DNA from: Candidatus Omnitrophota bacterium
GTDB taxonomy: Bacteria > Omnitrophota > Gorgyraeia > 2-02-FULL-51-18 > JAGOUK01
Length of the DNA stretch: 9,560 nt
Assembly (NCBI GenBank): GCA_018061225.1
Contig: JAGOUK010000035.1
Coordinates: 1-9,560, forward strand
Reading direction: 5' to 3'
Positions 1 through 6,437 of this stretch are shown one piece after another. A program made the translations under genes and the position numbers. Each line of letters starts with the position of its first letter. Position 1 is the first letter of the stretch. The notes under the pieces are model-generated. The model ran no database searches and was not told where the DNA came from. It saw only the letters and a list, made by a program, of their open reading frames with translations.

Positions 1-665
1 TAATAATCCTTACCCAGCTCAACCTGCGGTCTGCCGGAGGCCTGTCGATGCCGGTTGGTGTCCCGCAACGAATAAACGCAGCCGCAATACTGCTGGGCAT
101 AAAACGCTTCCTCTTTCGCCAAGTCAATCATCCGCGTTGAGCCTCCCGCCTTACGCCAGTTGAGGTCCCAATAGGTCATTCCCGGGTGCAAGGCCGCTGC
201 CCGCTGACCCGCTTTTGTGATCTGCTCAAAATCCTTCCATCGGGATATCCCCAGACTGGATGTGAACACATCAAACCCATTGGCGCGGGCGTACTCCGCC
301 GTCTTCACAAATCTCATATCAAAGCAGAGGGTGCAGCGCTCACCCCGCTCAGGATCGTTCTCATGCCCTTTGGTTTTTTGGAACCAGTTGTCCGTATCAT
401 AATCCGCGTCGGTGAAGGGTATGCCGAGCTTTTGCGCGTAACGAATATTCTCATCCTTGCGGAGCAGATATTCCTTTTGGGGATGGATGTTGGGATTATA
501 AAAATAAATCTCAAGCTTAACGCCGGATTCCACGATCCGCTCCATCAGGGGAGCCGCGCATGGCGCGCAACAGGAATGCAGCAACACCCGCCCGTCAGCC
601 GACGGCGGTTTGACTTTAAACTTATCAGGCAACAAACCGTTATTCGAAGAACAAGACTCGCTCAT
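1..665 (-). CDS. queH: Epoxyqueuosine reductase QueH (stop codon at or just past the left edge)
   Basis: QueH reduces epoxyqueuosine to queuosine in the wobble position of GUN-anticodon tRNAs. It is the cytoplasmic, cobalamin-independent alternative to QueG. Translating the minus strand gives 221 residues, and the last two bases in the window (TA) are probably the start of a stop codon. The family's cysteine motifs are all visible: HSCCAPC (Cys32, Cys33, Cys36), ERCTLC (Cys111, Cys114) and YCGC (Cys194, Cys196). In the family such cysteines hold an iron-sulfur cluster and the active-site metal. YFYNPNIHP (54-62) and the DxDxDxxxW stretch near 86-94 also fit. The ATG at 665 is the first one after an in-frame TGA 24 bases upstream, and AAGGAG lies 10 bases before it. 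The gene follows the nrdB terminator, so it probably has its own promoter, but I saw no convincing one. Identity is near certain; only the exact C-terminus is open. Confidence 0.95.
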   Translation of the reverse strand, partial: MSESCSSNNGLLPDKFKVKPPSADGRVLLHSCCAPCAAPLMERIVESGVKLEIYFYNPNIHPQKEYLLRKDENIRYAQKLGIPFTDADYDTDNWFQKTKGHENDPERGERCTLCFDMRFVKTAEYARANGFDVFTSSLGISRWKDFEQITKAGQRAAALHPGMTYWDLNWRKAGGSTRMIDLAKEEAFYAQQYCGCVYSLRDTNRHRQASGRPQVELGKDY

Positions 666-675
666 CAGCCCGCGT

Positions 676-681
676 CTCCTT
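676..681 (-). promoter_or_regulatory. Ribosome binding site of queH
   Basis: AAGGAG on the minus strand, 10 bases before the ATG at 665. An in-frame TGA lies 24 bases upstream of that ATG, so this site and that start decide the N-terminus of QueH. Confidence 0.8.
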
Positions 682-734
682 GATAATCATTCTGATCCGA
701 TCTCGTCGACAGAACCCGTATCCTATCAAATCCC

Positions 735-769
735 AAATAAAACAGCCTCGGAATTGCACCCGAGGCTGT
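735..769 (-). terminator. Rho-independent terminator of the nrdAB operon
   Basis: A perfect 10-bp inverted repeat (760-769 pairs with 742-751) encloses an 8-base loop at 752-759. On the minus strand it is followed at once by TTTTATTT (742-735). It lies about 45 bases past the nrdB stop codon. The U-tract is only on the minus-strand side, so it should stop transcripts from nrdB rather than act in both directions. It separates the nrd operon from queH. Confidence 0.88.
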
Positions 770-815
770 GTGAAGTCGGTAGGTCCAGGCACCGCGTTTT
801 AGCGGCGCGTTTCCT

Positions 816-1874
816 TTACCACTCGAGCGAGCCGCCGGTTTGATACTCGGTCACCCGGGTCTCGAAGAAGTTTTTTTCCTTCTTGAGGTCGATCATTTCG
901 CTCATCCAAGGAAATGGATTCTCCGAACCGTAGAGACGCGGTAGGCGGAGTTTTTCAAGCCGTCGATCCGCGATGTACTGCACGTATTCCTTGAACATAT
1001 CAGAGTTCAGGCCAAGCACGCCGTTCGGCAGACAGTCTTTGGCGTAGTTGTACTCGAGCGTCACGGCCATCTTGATCTTTTCGACGACGGAGGCCTGGAA
1101 GGCGGGTGTCCAGATATCAGGATTCTCGTCGATGATGACATTGATCATGTCGAGACCAAAGTTCATGTGCATGCTCTCGTCCCGCAGAATGTATTGGATC
1201 TGCTCGCAGGCGCCCGGCAGACGATTCTGACGGCCAAACTGAAGCAGCATCACAAAACCGCTGTAGAAGAAGATACCTTCCATGATCGCGTAATATCCGA
1301 TGAGGTTATCCAGCAGACGCTCGCGGCCGCGGACAGACTTGCACTCAAAGTTATCGCTCAGGATGTCCTCGGTGAGCTTCATCTGAAACTCATCCTTGTC
1401 ATAAATTGTCGACACTTCGCGGTACATATTGAAGATCTCGCCGTCGTCCATCGACAGCGATTCAATGATGTATTGATACGAGTGGATATGAATCGCTTCT
1501 TCAAAGGCCTGGCGGAGCAGGTATTGGCGGCACTCGGGGTTGTCGATGTAGCGGTAAATCGCCAACACTACGTTATTGGCCACGATCGTATCGGCCGTGG
1601 AAAAAAAGCCCAGGTTCCGCTTGATGACGCGGCGCTCATCTTCCGTGAATCCTTGCGGATTGTTCCACTGCTCGATATCCCGCTGCATCATGATTTCCTG
1701 CGGCATCCAGTGATTGGCGCAAGCATCCAAATAGTACTGCCATGCCCACTTGTACTTGATGGGAATCAGCTGGTTAACATCTACAACCTTATCGTTGTTG
1801 ATAATCCTCTTGGCGGAAGAATTCACGCGATCCGAGGTCTTCCTGAGGCTGGTGAATCCGGCAATATCGCTCAT
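816..1874 (-). CDS. nrdB: Class I ribonucleotide reductase small (radical-generating) subunit NrdB
   Basis: NrdB houses the dinuclear metal site that makes the radical used by NrdA to reduce ribonucleoside diphosphates. The 352-aa ferritin-like protein shows the full ligand set: Asp95 (STAD), Glu126 and His129 (EAIH), Glu199 (MEGIFF), Glu233 and His236 (RDESMH). Tyr133 sits four residues after His129, the place of the E. coli radical tyrosine Tyr122. Trp56 and C-terminal Tyr344 (TEYQ) fit the radical-transfer path to NrdA. Overall wording (LGFFSTA, RQAFEEAIH, TEYQ near the end) resembles chlamydial NrdB as I recall it. That protein, however, has Phe at the radical site and Glu at the first ligand. 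The start at 1874 has AAGGAG 8 bases upstream. It lies 45 bases after nrdA with no promoter between, so the two are cotranscribed. There is no NrdI or NrdH, which argues against class Ib. Confidence 0.97.
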   Translation of the reverse strand: MSDIAGFTSLRKTSDRVNSSAKRIINNDKVVDVNQLIPIKYKWAWQYYLDACANHWMPQEIMMQRDIEQWNNPQGFTEDERRVIKRNLGFFSTADTIVANNVVLAIYRYIDNPECRQYLLRQAFEEAIHIHSYQYIIESLSMDDGEIFNMYREVSTIYDKDEFQMKLTEDILSDNFECKSVRGRERLLDNLIGYYAIMEGIFFYSGFVMLLQFGRQNRLPGACEQIQYILRDESMHMNFGLDMINVIIDENPDIWTPAFQASVVEKIKMAVTLEYNYAKDCLPNGVLGLNSDMFKEYVQYIADRRLEKLRLPRLYGSENPFPWMSEMIDLKKEKNFFETRVTEYQTGGSLEW

Positions 1875-1919
1875 CGTATTATCTCCTTAACTATTAAAAA
1901 TCTCGGACAGATACCAAAA

Positions 1920-4900
1920 TTACTGACAGGCTTCGCAATCCGGACCGTTCTGAATGCTGCACTGCTTCTTTTCTTCCTCAGTGAATTCAGTCTTGGCGAC
2001 CGCATCTTCTTCCGTCCTGCCCTTTTGACCAAGCACGTTACCGTACTTGTTGACGTCGAGTGTGCTCTTCTCGATGCGCGTCGCTCCAAGTGATCTCAGG
2101 TAGTAGGTCGTTTTCAAACCCGCTTCCCAGCAGCGCATGTACATATCACCAAGCTTCTTACCGCTCGTCGAAGCCTGATATAAGTTGAGAGACTGCCCCA
2201 TATCGATCCACTTCTGACGGCGGGCGGCGGCTTCCACCACCCACTCATAATCCACCTCAAACGCGGTCGGGTACTTTTGCTTGATGTGTTGAGGGATGCG
2301 GCCGATCTCTTGCACGCTTCCGTCGAAGTACTTGAGGTCATTGATCATGTCGTCATCCCAGAAGCCGAGACGCTTCAAATCCTGGACCAGGTACTCGTTG
2401 GGCACTGTGAATTCTCCGGAAAGATTGCTCTTCACGAAGATATTCTTGTACGTCGGTTCGATCGAGGATGTCACACCCACGATATTGGCAATGGTCGCCG
2501 TCGGCGCGATCGCCATGACATTGGAGTTACGCATCCCGTGCTGCTGAACCGACTCACGAACCGGCGTCCAATCCATCTTCGCGGACCGGTCGACTCGGAC
2601 CGGAACTCCGCGCTCTTCTTCCATGGTCTGAAGCGTATCGATTGGTAAAAGACCGCGCGACCACTTGGAACCCGGATAGGAGGCATAGGCCCCCCGCTCG
2701 GAGGCCAATTGACTTGATGCCAAGATCGCGTAGTAAGAGATGGCTTCCATGCTCTCGTCCGCAAATTCGACGGCCTGCTGCGACGCATAGCTCATGTTCT
2801 GGAGATAAAGCGCGTCTTGGAAACCCATGATCCCCAACCCTACCGGCCGATGCTTCTCATTCGCCGCGGACGACTCCTTGGTCGGGTAGTAATTGATGTC
2901 GATGACATTGTCGAGCATGCGCACCGCCACTGTGACCGTATCCCGCAGGAGGTCATGGTTAATGCCCCGTTCTGTGGTGTGTTCTGCCAAATTAACGGAG
3001 CCCAAGTTGCAAACAGCGGTTTCCTGCTCTGAAGTGTTCAGTAGAATTTCCGTGCAGAGATTTGAGCTGTGCACCACGCCGCAGTGATCCTGAGGGGATC
3101 TGAGATTGGAAGGGTCCTTCCAGGTGATCCAGGGGTGACCCGTCTCGAACAACATGGTCAGCATTTTGCGCCACAGTTGCACGGCTTGAAGCGTCTTATG
3201 CCGAATCTTCCCCTGCTTGGCGAGTGCTTCGTACTCTTCATAACGCTTTTCAAAGGCCTGGCCGTACAGATCATGCAGGTCTTTGGCATCGCTCGGGCTA
3301 AAGAGTGTCCACTCACCGTTGTTCTTCACGCGCTTCATGAACAAATCCGGAATCCAGTTGGCCGTGTGCATGTCGTGCGTGCGGCGGCGGTCGTCTCCCG
3401 TATTTTTGCGAAGCTCCAAGAACTCTTCGATATCCAAATGCCAGCTCTCAAGATACGCGCACATGGCACCCTGACGCTTGCCGCCTTGATTCACCGCCAC
3501 CGCGACGTCGTTGGCCACCTTGAGGAATGGGATAATCCCCTGGCTCTTGCCATTCGTTCCCTTGATGCGGGAACCCATCGCGCGGACATAAGTCCAATCG
3601 TTACCAAGTCCTCCCGACCATTTGGAGAGCATCGCGTCGTCCTGCATGCACTTGAAGATATGCAGCAGATCATCCTTGATCGTTGTCAGATAGCAGGAAG
3701 ATAGCTGCGAATGGATGGTGCCGGCATTGAAGAGAGTCGGGGTCGAAGAAACGAAGCGGTTGGTGGACAGGGTGTCATAAAACTTCACCGCCCAGGCGTT
3801 CTTATCCTTTTCCTTTTTGGCAAGACCCATGGCCACGCGCATCCAGAACACTTGAGGAATTTCGAGGCGGCGGTCCTGCCAGTGGATGAAGTACCGGTCA
3901 TAAAGCGTTTGAAGACCCATGTATCGGAAGGTCAGGTCGCGCTCCGGCTTGATCTTTTTGCCAAGAAAATCAAGATCGAAGTCCAAAAGATCGGGACTCA
4001 ACAGCTCATGCTGAACCGCCTTGCGGATGTACTGCCCCAGGTAGCGGGGGTATTCCGTGCGGACGCTGTCCAAACTCACCGGCGCGCCGATGGCTTCCTG
4101 ATACCCTTTTAGCAGAAGAAGACGGGATGCCACTTGGCTGTAATTGGGTTCTTTCTCAATCATGGCCCTCGCGGCCAGAATGTTGGTGAAGTCGATCTGC
4201 GCTTCCGTGATGCCGTTGAAGTAATTCTTCAGTGACTCCTTGACAATATTCTCAGCCGAAACATTCTCGAGCCCGGCGCAGGCGGTACCGACCTTGAACA
4301 CCAGTTCTTCAACATCGAGCTCTTTAAGCTCTCCATCAGCGCCGCGAACCATGTAGCTCTTGGCCCATTCGAACTTCGGTTCGCCCTTAAGCTTCGCCGC
4401 GCGTCCCCGACGCCGCTCTTCACGGTAAACGATATAACGCTTGGCCACTTCAAAATAGCTGCTGGACATGAGGGTGCGTTCGACGAGATCTTGGAGCTCT
4501 TCAATGGGAACGGCTCCGCCCTGAGACCACTTGGTACGGACTTCGGATACCACGCGCTCCGAGAGGCCCCTCGCCGCGTTCAGATGGTCCTCCGACAGGC
4601 GGCCGTCGTACGCGGCGCGAAAAGCCTTGGCGATCGCGATGGTGATCTTCTCGGGCTTAAAGGAGACTTCTTTTCCATCGCGTTTGACGGTGCGATAAAG
4701 CTCAAAGATGGCCCGGCGAGCCGCGTGTTCCCGACGGTAATTGGCATAGCCTTCGGCGACCTGGCGGGAACCGTTCTCATACAGCTGGCGAATCACTTCA
4801 TCCTGGATCTCTTCAACATTCAGGCGGCCGGACTTGGAGGCGCGGTCCAAGAGGACATCGGCCACGCAATGCGTGATCTTGTCGACTTCGGCCTGCACTT

Positions 4901-5051
4901 CCACCGGCAAGTCGGTCTCGCGCGGGATGCCGCGAATCTCTTTAAATGAGTTCGCGACCGCCGCCTCTATACGCGCCATATTGAAGGGGACCAGTTGCCC
5001 GTTGCGCTTTTGAACTTGAAGTGTTGATCCGGCGGCGGTGTTATTTGACAT
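1920..5051 (-). CDS. nrdA: Class I ribonucleotide reductase large (catalytic) subunit NrdA with three ATP-cone units
   Basis: NrdA converts ribonucleoside diphosphates to deoxyribonucleotides by radical chemistry, using NrdB as its partner. The 1043-aa protein starts with three ATP-cone-like units at about 12-110, 116-215 and 232-322. Unit 2 has a clean VKRDGKEVSF signature, unit 1 has QKRNG, and unit 3 has lost the KRDG core. The catalytic ten-stranded barrel follows. It has Cys453 (SSCY), the NLCTE motif with Asn664, Cys666 (thiyl radical) and Glu668, and Cys681 (AVCN), which pairs with Cys453. Tyr983-Tyr984 match the radical-relay tyrosine pair. The C-terminal redox cysteines are Cys1039 and Cys1042 (CEAC), with another Cys at 1031. 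E. coli NrdA is about 760 aa, so the extra length is all N-terminal, as in chlamydial NrdA. The ATG at 5051 has GAGGAG 10 bases upstream. An NrdR-type control region precedes it. Confidence 0.98.
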   Translation of the reverse strand: MSNNTAAGSTLQVQKRNGQLVPFNMARIEAAVANSFKEIRGIPRETDLPVEVQAEVDKITHCVADVLLDRASKSGRLNVEEIQDEVIRQLYENGSRQVAEGYANYRREHAARRAIFELYRTVKRDGKEVSFKPEKITIAIAKAFRAAYDGRLSEDHLNAARGLSERVVSEVRTKWSQGGAVPIEELQDLVERTLMSSSYFEVAKRYIVYREERRRGRAAKLKGEPKFEWAKSYMVRGADGELKELDVEELVFKVGTACAGLENVSAENIVKESLKNYFNGITEAQIDFTNILAARAMIEKEPNYSQVASRLLLLKGYQEAIGAPVSLDSVRTEYPRYLGQYIRKAVQHELLSPDLLDFDLDFLGKKIKPERDLTFRYMGLQTLYDRYFIHWQDRRLEIPQVFWMRVAMGLAKKEKDKNAWAVKFYDTLSTNRFVSSTPTLFNAGTIHSQLSSCYLTTIKDDLLHIFKCMQDDAMLSKWSGGLGNDWTYVRAMGSRIKGTNGKSQGIIPFLKVANDVAVAVNQGGKRQGAMCAYLESWHLDIEEFLELRKNTGDDRRRTHDMHTANWIPDLFMKRVKNNGEWTLFSPSDAKDLHDLYGQAFEKRYEEYEALAKQGKIRHKTLQAVQLWRKMLTMLFETGHPWITWKDPSNLRSPQDHCGVVHSSNLCTEILLNTSEQETAVCNLGSVNLAEHTTERGINHDLLRDTVTVAVRMLDNVIDINYYPTKESSAANEKHRPVGLGIMGFQDALYLQNMSYASQQAVEFADESMEAISYYAILASSQLASERGAYASYPGSKWSRGLLPIDTLQTMEEERGVPVRVDRSAKMDWTPVRESVQQHGMRNSNVMAIAPTATIANIVGVTSSIEPTYKNIFVKSNLSGEFTVPNEYLVQDLKRLGFWDDDMINDLKYFDGSVQEIGRIPQHIKQKYPTAFEVDYEWVVEAAARRQKWIDMGQSLNLYQASTSGKKLGDMYMRCWEAGLKTTYYLRSLGATRIEKSTLDVNKYGNVLGQKGRTEEDAVAKTEFTEEEKKQCSIQNGPDCEACQ

Positions 5052-5197
5052 GATCCAGTTTCTCCTCGATTGAGCGATTTTGGGGACAGCAATACCTTAG
5101 ATTTGAAATACTTGTCATAAATTGTTAACTGTTTGTACTAGATGCCTGAGAGGGGCTAGAACCACTATATGTTGGGTTTGACGCGTTTCTCATGACT
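5052..5197 (-). other. Predicted 5' untranslated leader of nrdA
   Basis: If transcription starts about 7 bases past the predicted -10, nrdA has a leader near 146 nt, which is long for a bacterial mRNA. It holds the downstream NrdR-like box and the GAGGAG ribosome binding site (5062-5067). A weak hairpin could form near 5137-5160 (CTA and GCC against GGC and TAG, with a bulge). I see no cobalamin-riboswitch core or other known riboswitch signature. A 22-codon ATG frame at 5193-5125 has no ribosome binding site and is not called. Confidence 0.35.
5162..5177. promoter_or_regulatory. NrdR box, promoter-distal
   Basis: The 16-base site matches the NrdR-box consensus (ACACWATATATWGTGT type) at 13 of 16 positions by my count, including the C-W-A-T-A-T core and the T-W-G half. 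NrdR is a zinc-finger/ATP-cone repressor that controls ribonucleotide reductase operons in many bacteria. Its sites normally come in pairs about three helical turns apart. This one is 31 bp (start to start) from the second box, with 15 bases between, and lies at about +20 to +36 of the predicted transcript. nrdR itself is not in the window. Confidence 0.75.
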
Positions 5198-5208
5198 AGA
5201 TTTAGTAT
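5193..5208. promoter_or_regulatory. NrdR box, overlapping the nrdA -10
   Basis: This site matches the consensus at 11 of 16 positions and keeps the symmetric core CTA.AT.TAG. It is weaker than its partner. Its exact 31-bp phasing with 5162-5177, and its overlap with the -10 hexamer and predicted start of transcription, make it credible: a repressor bound here would block RNA polymerase directly. Confidence 0.65.
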
Positions 5209-5231
5209 AATTCTGCACTTTCAGAAGTCAA
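5204..5231 (-). promoter_or_regulatory. Sigma70-type promoter of nrdAB
   Basis: Reading the minus strand, TTGACT (5231-5226, 5 of 6 matches) is followed after 16 bases by TATACT (5209-5204, 5 of 6 matches). An A-tract just upstream of the -35 (on the plus strand, the run of T at 5235-5242) could serve as an UP element. The start of transcription would be near 5197. The NrdR-like boxes overlap and follow the -10, as expected for a repressed nrd promoter. No terminator is visible between the upstream channel gene and this promoter, so some read-through is possible. Confidence 0.75.
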
Positions 5232-5269
5232 CAATTTTTTTTAATGCTCAAAAATCGAAAGAACTTAAT

Positions 5270-6358
5270 TTAGTTTTTTACGAGCTTCTGAGAGGGAGAT
5301 TCCGCGACATGATATAGCGTCCGCGTCGGATACGCAAAACCAATTCCTTCATCCAGAAAAAGTTTCATGATAGCGATATTCACCGCGTGCTGAATATCCA
5401 TATAAATATTGTAATCACGGTCCAAAACAAAATAGACCGTTTCAAAATCCAAACTAGAATCCCCGTAGGCCTTAAAATGCGACCGATCGAACTTGGTCTT
5501 GCTGATCCCCTCGATGATTTGCCGGACCATCCCGGGTATCCGCTCAAGCTTATCGGGAGGTGTTTGATACACGACACCAAACGTGAATACGATGCGGCGC
5601 TTTTCCATTCGCTTAAAGTTGCGGATCCGGCTGGCCATGAGATTCGAGTTCGACACGATCAAAAGATCCCCGCCCAGGGACCGGATGCGCGTACTTTTGA
5701 TCCCGATCTTTTCAATCTCACCCATGAATTCATCAACCACAATGAAGTCACCATCCACGAAGGGCTGGTCAAACACGATCACGAAATAGTTAAAGAGATC
5801 TCCGAGAATCGTCTGCGCGGCCAAGGCTACCGCCACGCCTCCGATCCCGAGACCAGCCACCACCGCGTTCACATCAAATCCCAGGTTATCCAATAGGAAG
5901 AGGATCGCCACTCCCCAGATCAAGACCTTGAGAATAGTCAGAATACTCTTGGAAGCGAAGCTGCCCGCAGATTCTGATTTAATCCAGGAGTTACGGATAA
6001 AAAATGAGGTGATGTCGAGCAGCAATCGAACCGCTTGAAATATAAGCACGGCCTTGAAGGCGCCCGCCAAAAATCGATCCGCTCCCTTAGACAGATCCAG
6101 ATGGTAAAACGCGAAGTAGAATGCCGCCGCGTAAAGGATGGGAAGAACTGACCGATCAAATCCGTCGATGAGAATATCGTCGATGAGGGTCGAAGTCTTT
6201 GCGGCCGCTTTTTTAAGAATCCCTACCACCCACACCTTGACGAACCACAGAAGCAGCATGGACAGGACAAAAATAATGGCTGATTCGCCCAAATCCCGAA
6301 CGGTGTTTTGGCGGAATACCTGCAGATTCAAATAAGCTTGGATTTGGTCGTGAGTCAT
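5270..6358 (-). CDS. MscS-family mechanosensitive ion channel
   Basis: MscS-type channels open when membrane tension rises and release small solutes, protecting the cell from osmotic downshock. This 362-aa protein has hydrophobic segments at about 26-47, 71-87, 98-120 and 139-157. A Gly/Ala-rich pore helix follows at about 163-195 (GLGIGGVAVALAAQ). After it comes the family signature FDQPFVDGDFIVV (196-208) of the beta domain, the GEIEKIG and TRIRSLGGD elements, and an alpha/beta C-terminal domain. It has two more membrane segments than E. coli MscS (286 aa), so it belongs to the larger five-segment type, similar in size to YnaI. The ATG at 6358 has AGGAG 6 bases upstream. A candidate promoter lies in the 79-bp gap behind it, so it is probably transcribed alone. 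The family is certain; the conductance and gating class cannot be told. Confidence 0.93.
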   Translation of the reverse strand: MTHDQIQAYLNLQVFRQNTVRDLGESAIIFVLSMLLLWFVKVWVVGILKKAAAKTSTLIDDILIDGFDRSVLPILYAAAFYFAFYHLDLSKGADRFLAGAFKAVLIFQAVRLLLDITSFFIRNSWIKSESAGSFASKSILTILKVLIWGVAILFLLDNLGFDVNAVVAGLGIGGVAVALAAQTILGDLFNYFVIVFDQPFVDGDFIVVDEFMGEIEKIGIKSTRIRSLGGDLLIVSNSNLMASRIRNFKRMEKRRIVFTFGVVYQTPPDKLERIPGMVRQIIEGISKTKFDRSHFKAYGDSSLDFETVYFVLDRDYNIYMDIQHAVNIAIMKLFLDEGIGFAYPTRTLYHVAESPSQKLVKN

Positions 6359-6392
6359 GGCGTGCTCCTGGTCAGTGAGTGAATAGATTTTT

Positions 6393-6420
6393 ATTATATG
6401 ACTTCACTTTGATTTTGCAC
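6393..6420 (-). promoter_or_regulatory. Candidate promoter of the MscS-family gene
   Basis: A perfect TATAAT lies on the minus strand at 6398-6393, about 35 bases before the start codon at 6358. The -35 is poor: GTGCAA at 6420-6415 with a 16-base spacer matches 3 of 6. The call rests mainly on the -10, the AT-rich surroundings and the position between two unrelated genes. Confidence 0.4.
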
Positions 6421-6437
6421 GCACAAATTTGAGCCGC

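Noticed and set aside
666..741. A promoter for queH downstream of the nrdB terminator
   Set aside because: GATTAT at 17 bases from the start region is a possible -10, but no acceptable -35 is found at 16-18 bases, so no call is made.
790..806. GC-rich short inverted repeat (CCGC/GCGG) after nrdB
   Set aside because: Only four pairs and no U-tract; the strong hairpin at 742-769 explains termination.
1167..2093. A 308-codon plus-strand open frame opposite the nrdB/nrdA junction
   Set aside because: It is fully antisense to two certain genes, crosses their intergenic gap, lacks recognisable domains and has the composition of a mirror-frame shadow.
3069..3704. A 211-codon plus-strand open frame inside nrdA
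   Set aside because: It is antisense to the catalytic core of nrdA, which is intact and strongly conserved; no motif or ribosome binding site supports it.
5125..5193. A 22-codon reading frame in the nrdA leader (minus strand)
   Set aside because: It starts about 4 bases from the predicted transcript start with no ribosome binding site, and its Ser/Asn/Thr-rich product has no attenuator-like codon run.
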